Assembly: GCA_045106855.1 (NCBI GenBank)
Contig: JBGCFI010000018.1
Location: 62,001 to 126,000 of the forward strand
Direction of reading: 5' to 3'
DNA: 64,000 nt
DNA from: Granulosicoccus sp045106855
GTDB lineage: Bacteria; Pseudomonadota; Gammaproteobacteria; Granulosicoccales; Granulosicoccaceae
The notes under the pieces are model-generated. The model ran no database searches. It worked only from the letters and a program-made list of their open reading frames with translations, and was not told where the DNA came from. Below are positions 63,794 to 64,000 of the stretch, one piece after another (within the stretch, counting starts at the first letter, position 1; every line of letters starts with the position of its first letter). The position numbers and the translations under genes are program-made.

Positions 63794-64000
63794 ATGGCTA
63801 AAACATCGAAAACTGCGAAGGTACAGGAGCTTTCCAAAAAGGGCACTTTTGCGGTGGAGCCAAGTCCAGCCAAGGTGGGTAGTGCTCGTGGCATCGAATC
63901 CATGTTTCGTAACAGCTATCGGGCTCAGTTAGACATGATTGCACTGGCAGCCACCAAAGCCAATATCATGATTTCTTTAAATGGATTTCTTGTTTCCATG
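63794..64000 (+). CDS. Pycsar effector-like (PycTM/DUF5706) protein, partial at window end
   Basis: 69 codons from ATG 63794, open to the window edge. After a basic 30-residue head comes GSARGIESMFRNSYRAQLDM then ALAATKANIMISLNGFLVSM, which closely matches the start of PycTM (an amphipathic helix with MxR-x-Y pattern followed by the xxKANxMISxNG entry into the first membrane segment). Family knowledge: PycTM proteins are activated by cyclic cCMP/cUMP made by a Pycsar cyclase and disrupt the inner membrane to stop phage. No cyclase gene lies upstream in the window; it could be downstream. Confidence 0.7.
   Translation, partial: MAKTSKTAKVQELSKKGTFAVEPSPAKVGSARGIESMFRNSYRAQLDMIALAATKANIMISLNGFLVSM

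Noticed and set aside
1..64000. tRNA, rRNA, CRISPR arrays, insertion sequences or prophage genes
   Set aside because: Scanned by eye for T-loop signatures, regularly spaced repeats, transposase and integrase motifs; none was convincing.

Overview
The window looks like the chromosome of a marine, macroalga-associated Gammaproteobacterium. The evidence is Gram-negative envelope biology (Cpx-like system, periplasmic binding proteins, TRAP transporter), a tandem glycine riboswitch, roughly 48-50% GC by eye, and a complete alginate-oligosaccharide import operon of the Sphingomonas/Agrobacterium kind. A Granulosicoccus-like organism would fit, but the genus is a guess. I see no rRNA, tRNA, insertion sequence, prophage or CRISPR array.

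Layout. 0-7.4 kb holds a cupin-type XRE regulator, a Cpx-like envelope-stress module (Spy/CpxP-like chaperone, OmpR-type regulator, histidine kinase) with a GTAAC-N5-GTAAC box in the chaperone promoter region, an inositol-monophosphatase-family enzyme, a GGDEF protein with a decayed EAL domain, and a beta-hydroxyacid dehydrogenase. 8-18.1 kb carries a polyamine ABC importer (potABCD), a flavin monooxygenase, and a glycine-riboswitch-controlled gcvT-gcvP pair without gcvH. 18.5-25 kb is mostly regulatory and storage genes: a Crp/Fnr regulator, a sugar epimerase, a hybrid kinase with a LuxR-type regulator, glgC and a PaaI-like thioesterase. 25.6-27.7 kb is AT-richer and poorly conserved (a secreted orphan and a CDF-like membrane protein with a Lys-Pro repeat tail).

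28-36.6 kb appears to be a catabolic island for an aromatic or cyclic acid: GntR regulator, exported metallo-hydrolase, fumarylacetoacetase-family hydrolase (apparently with an AUU start codon), YciI, RutE-like nitroreductase, OsmC, a three-part TRAP transporter and an intradiol ring-cleavage dioxygenase. 36.7-49.2 kb is a uronate/alginate island: a mannonate-dehydratase-like enolase-superfamily protein, KDG kinase, DUF3626, then on the other strand algS-algM1-algM2-algQ and a PL15 exo-oligoalginate lyase, and divergently a glucarate-dehydratase-like enzyme and a GntR regulator with a candidate palindromic operator. Alginate oligomers would be imported intact, cut in the cytoplasm, and funnelled through 2-keto-3-deoxygluconate to KdgK. 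The reductase linking the two steps is not evident here.

50.2-62.9 kb is the most unusual part. Two convergent operons face each other across a terminator. One encodes a GAF-HlyD fusion and a PqqD-like/M50/HlyD-like membrane protein. The other, of six genes, encodes an animal-type haem peroxidase, two catalase-fold proteins whose distal pocket residues look replaced, a DyP-type peroxidase and two unknown proteins. This looks like an undescribed multi-haem-enzyme oxidative system, possibly acting on lipids. The last 207 bases begin an open frame resembling the PycTM effector of Pycsar anti-phage systems, cut by the window edge.
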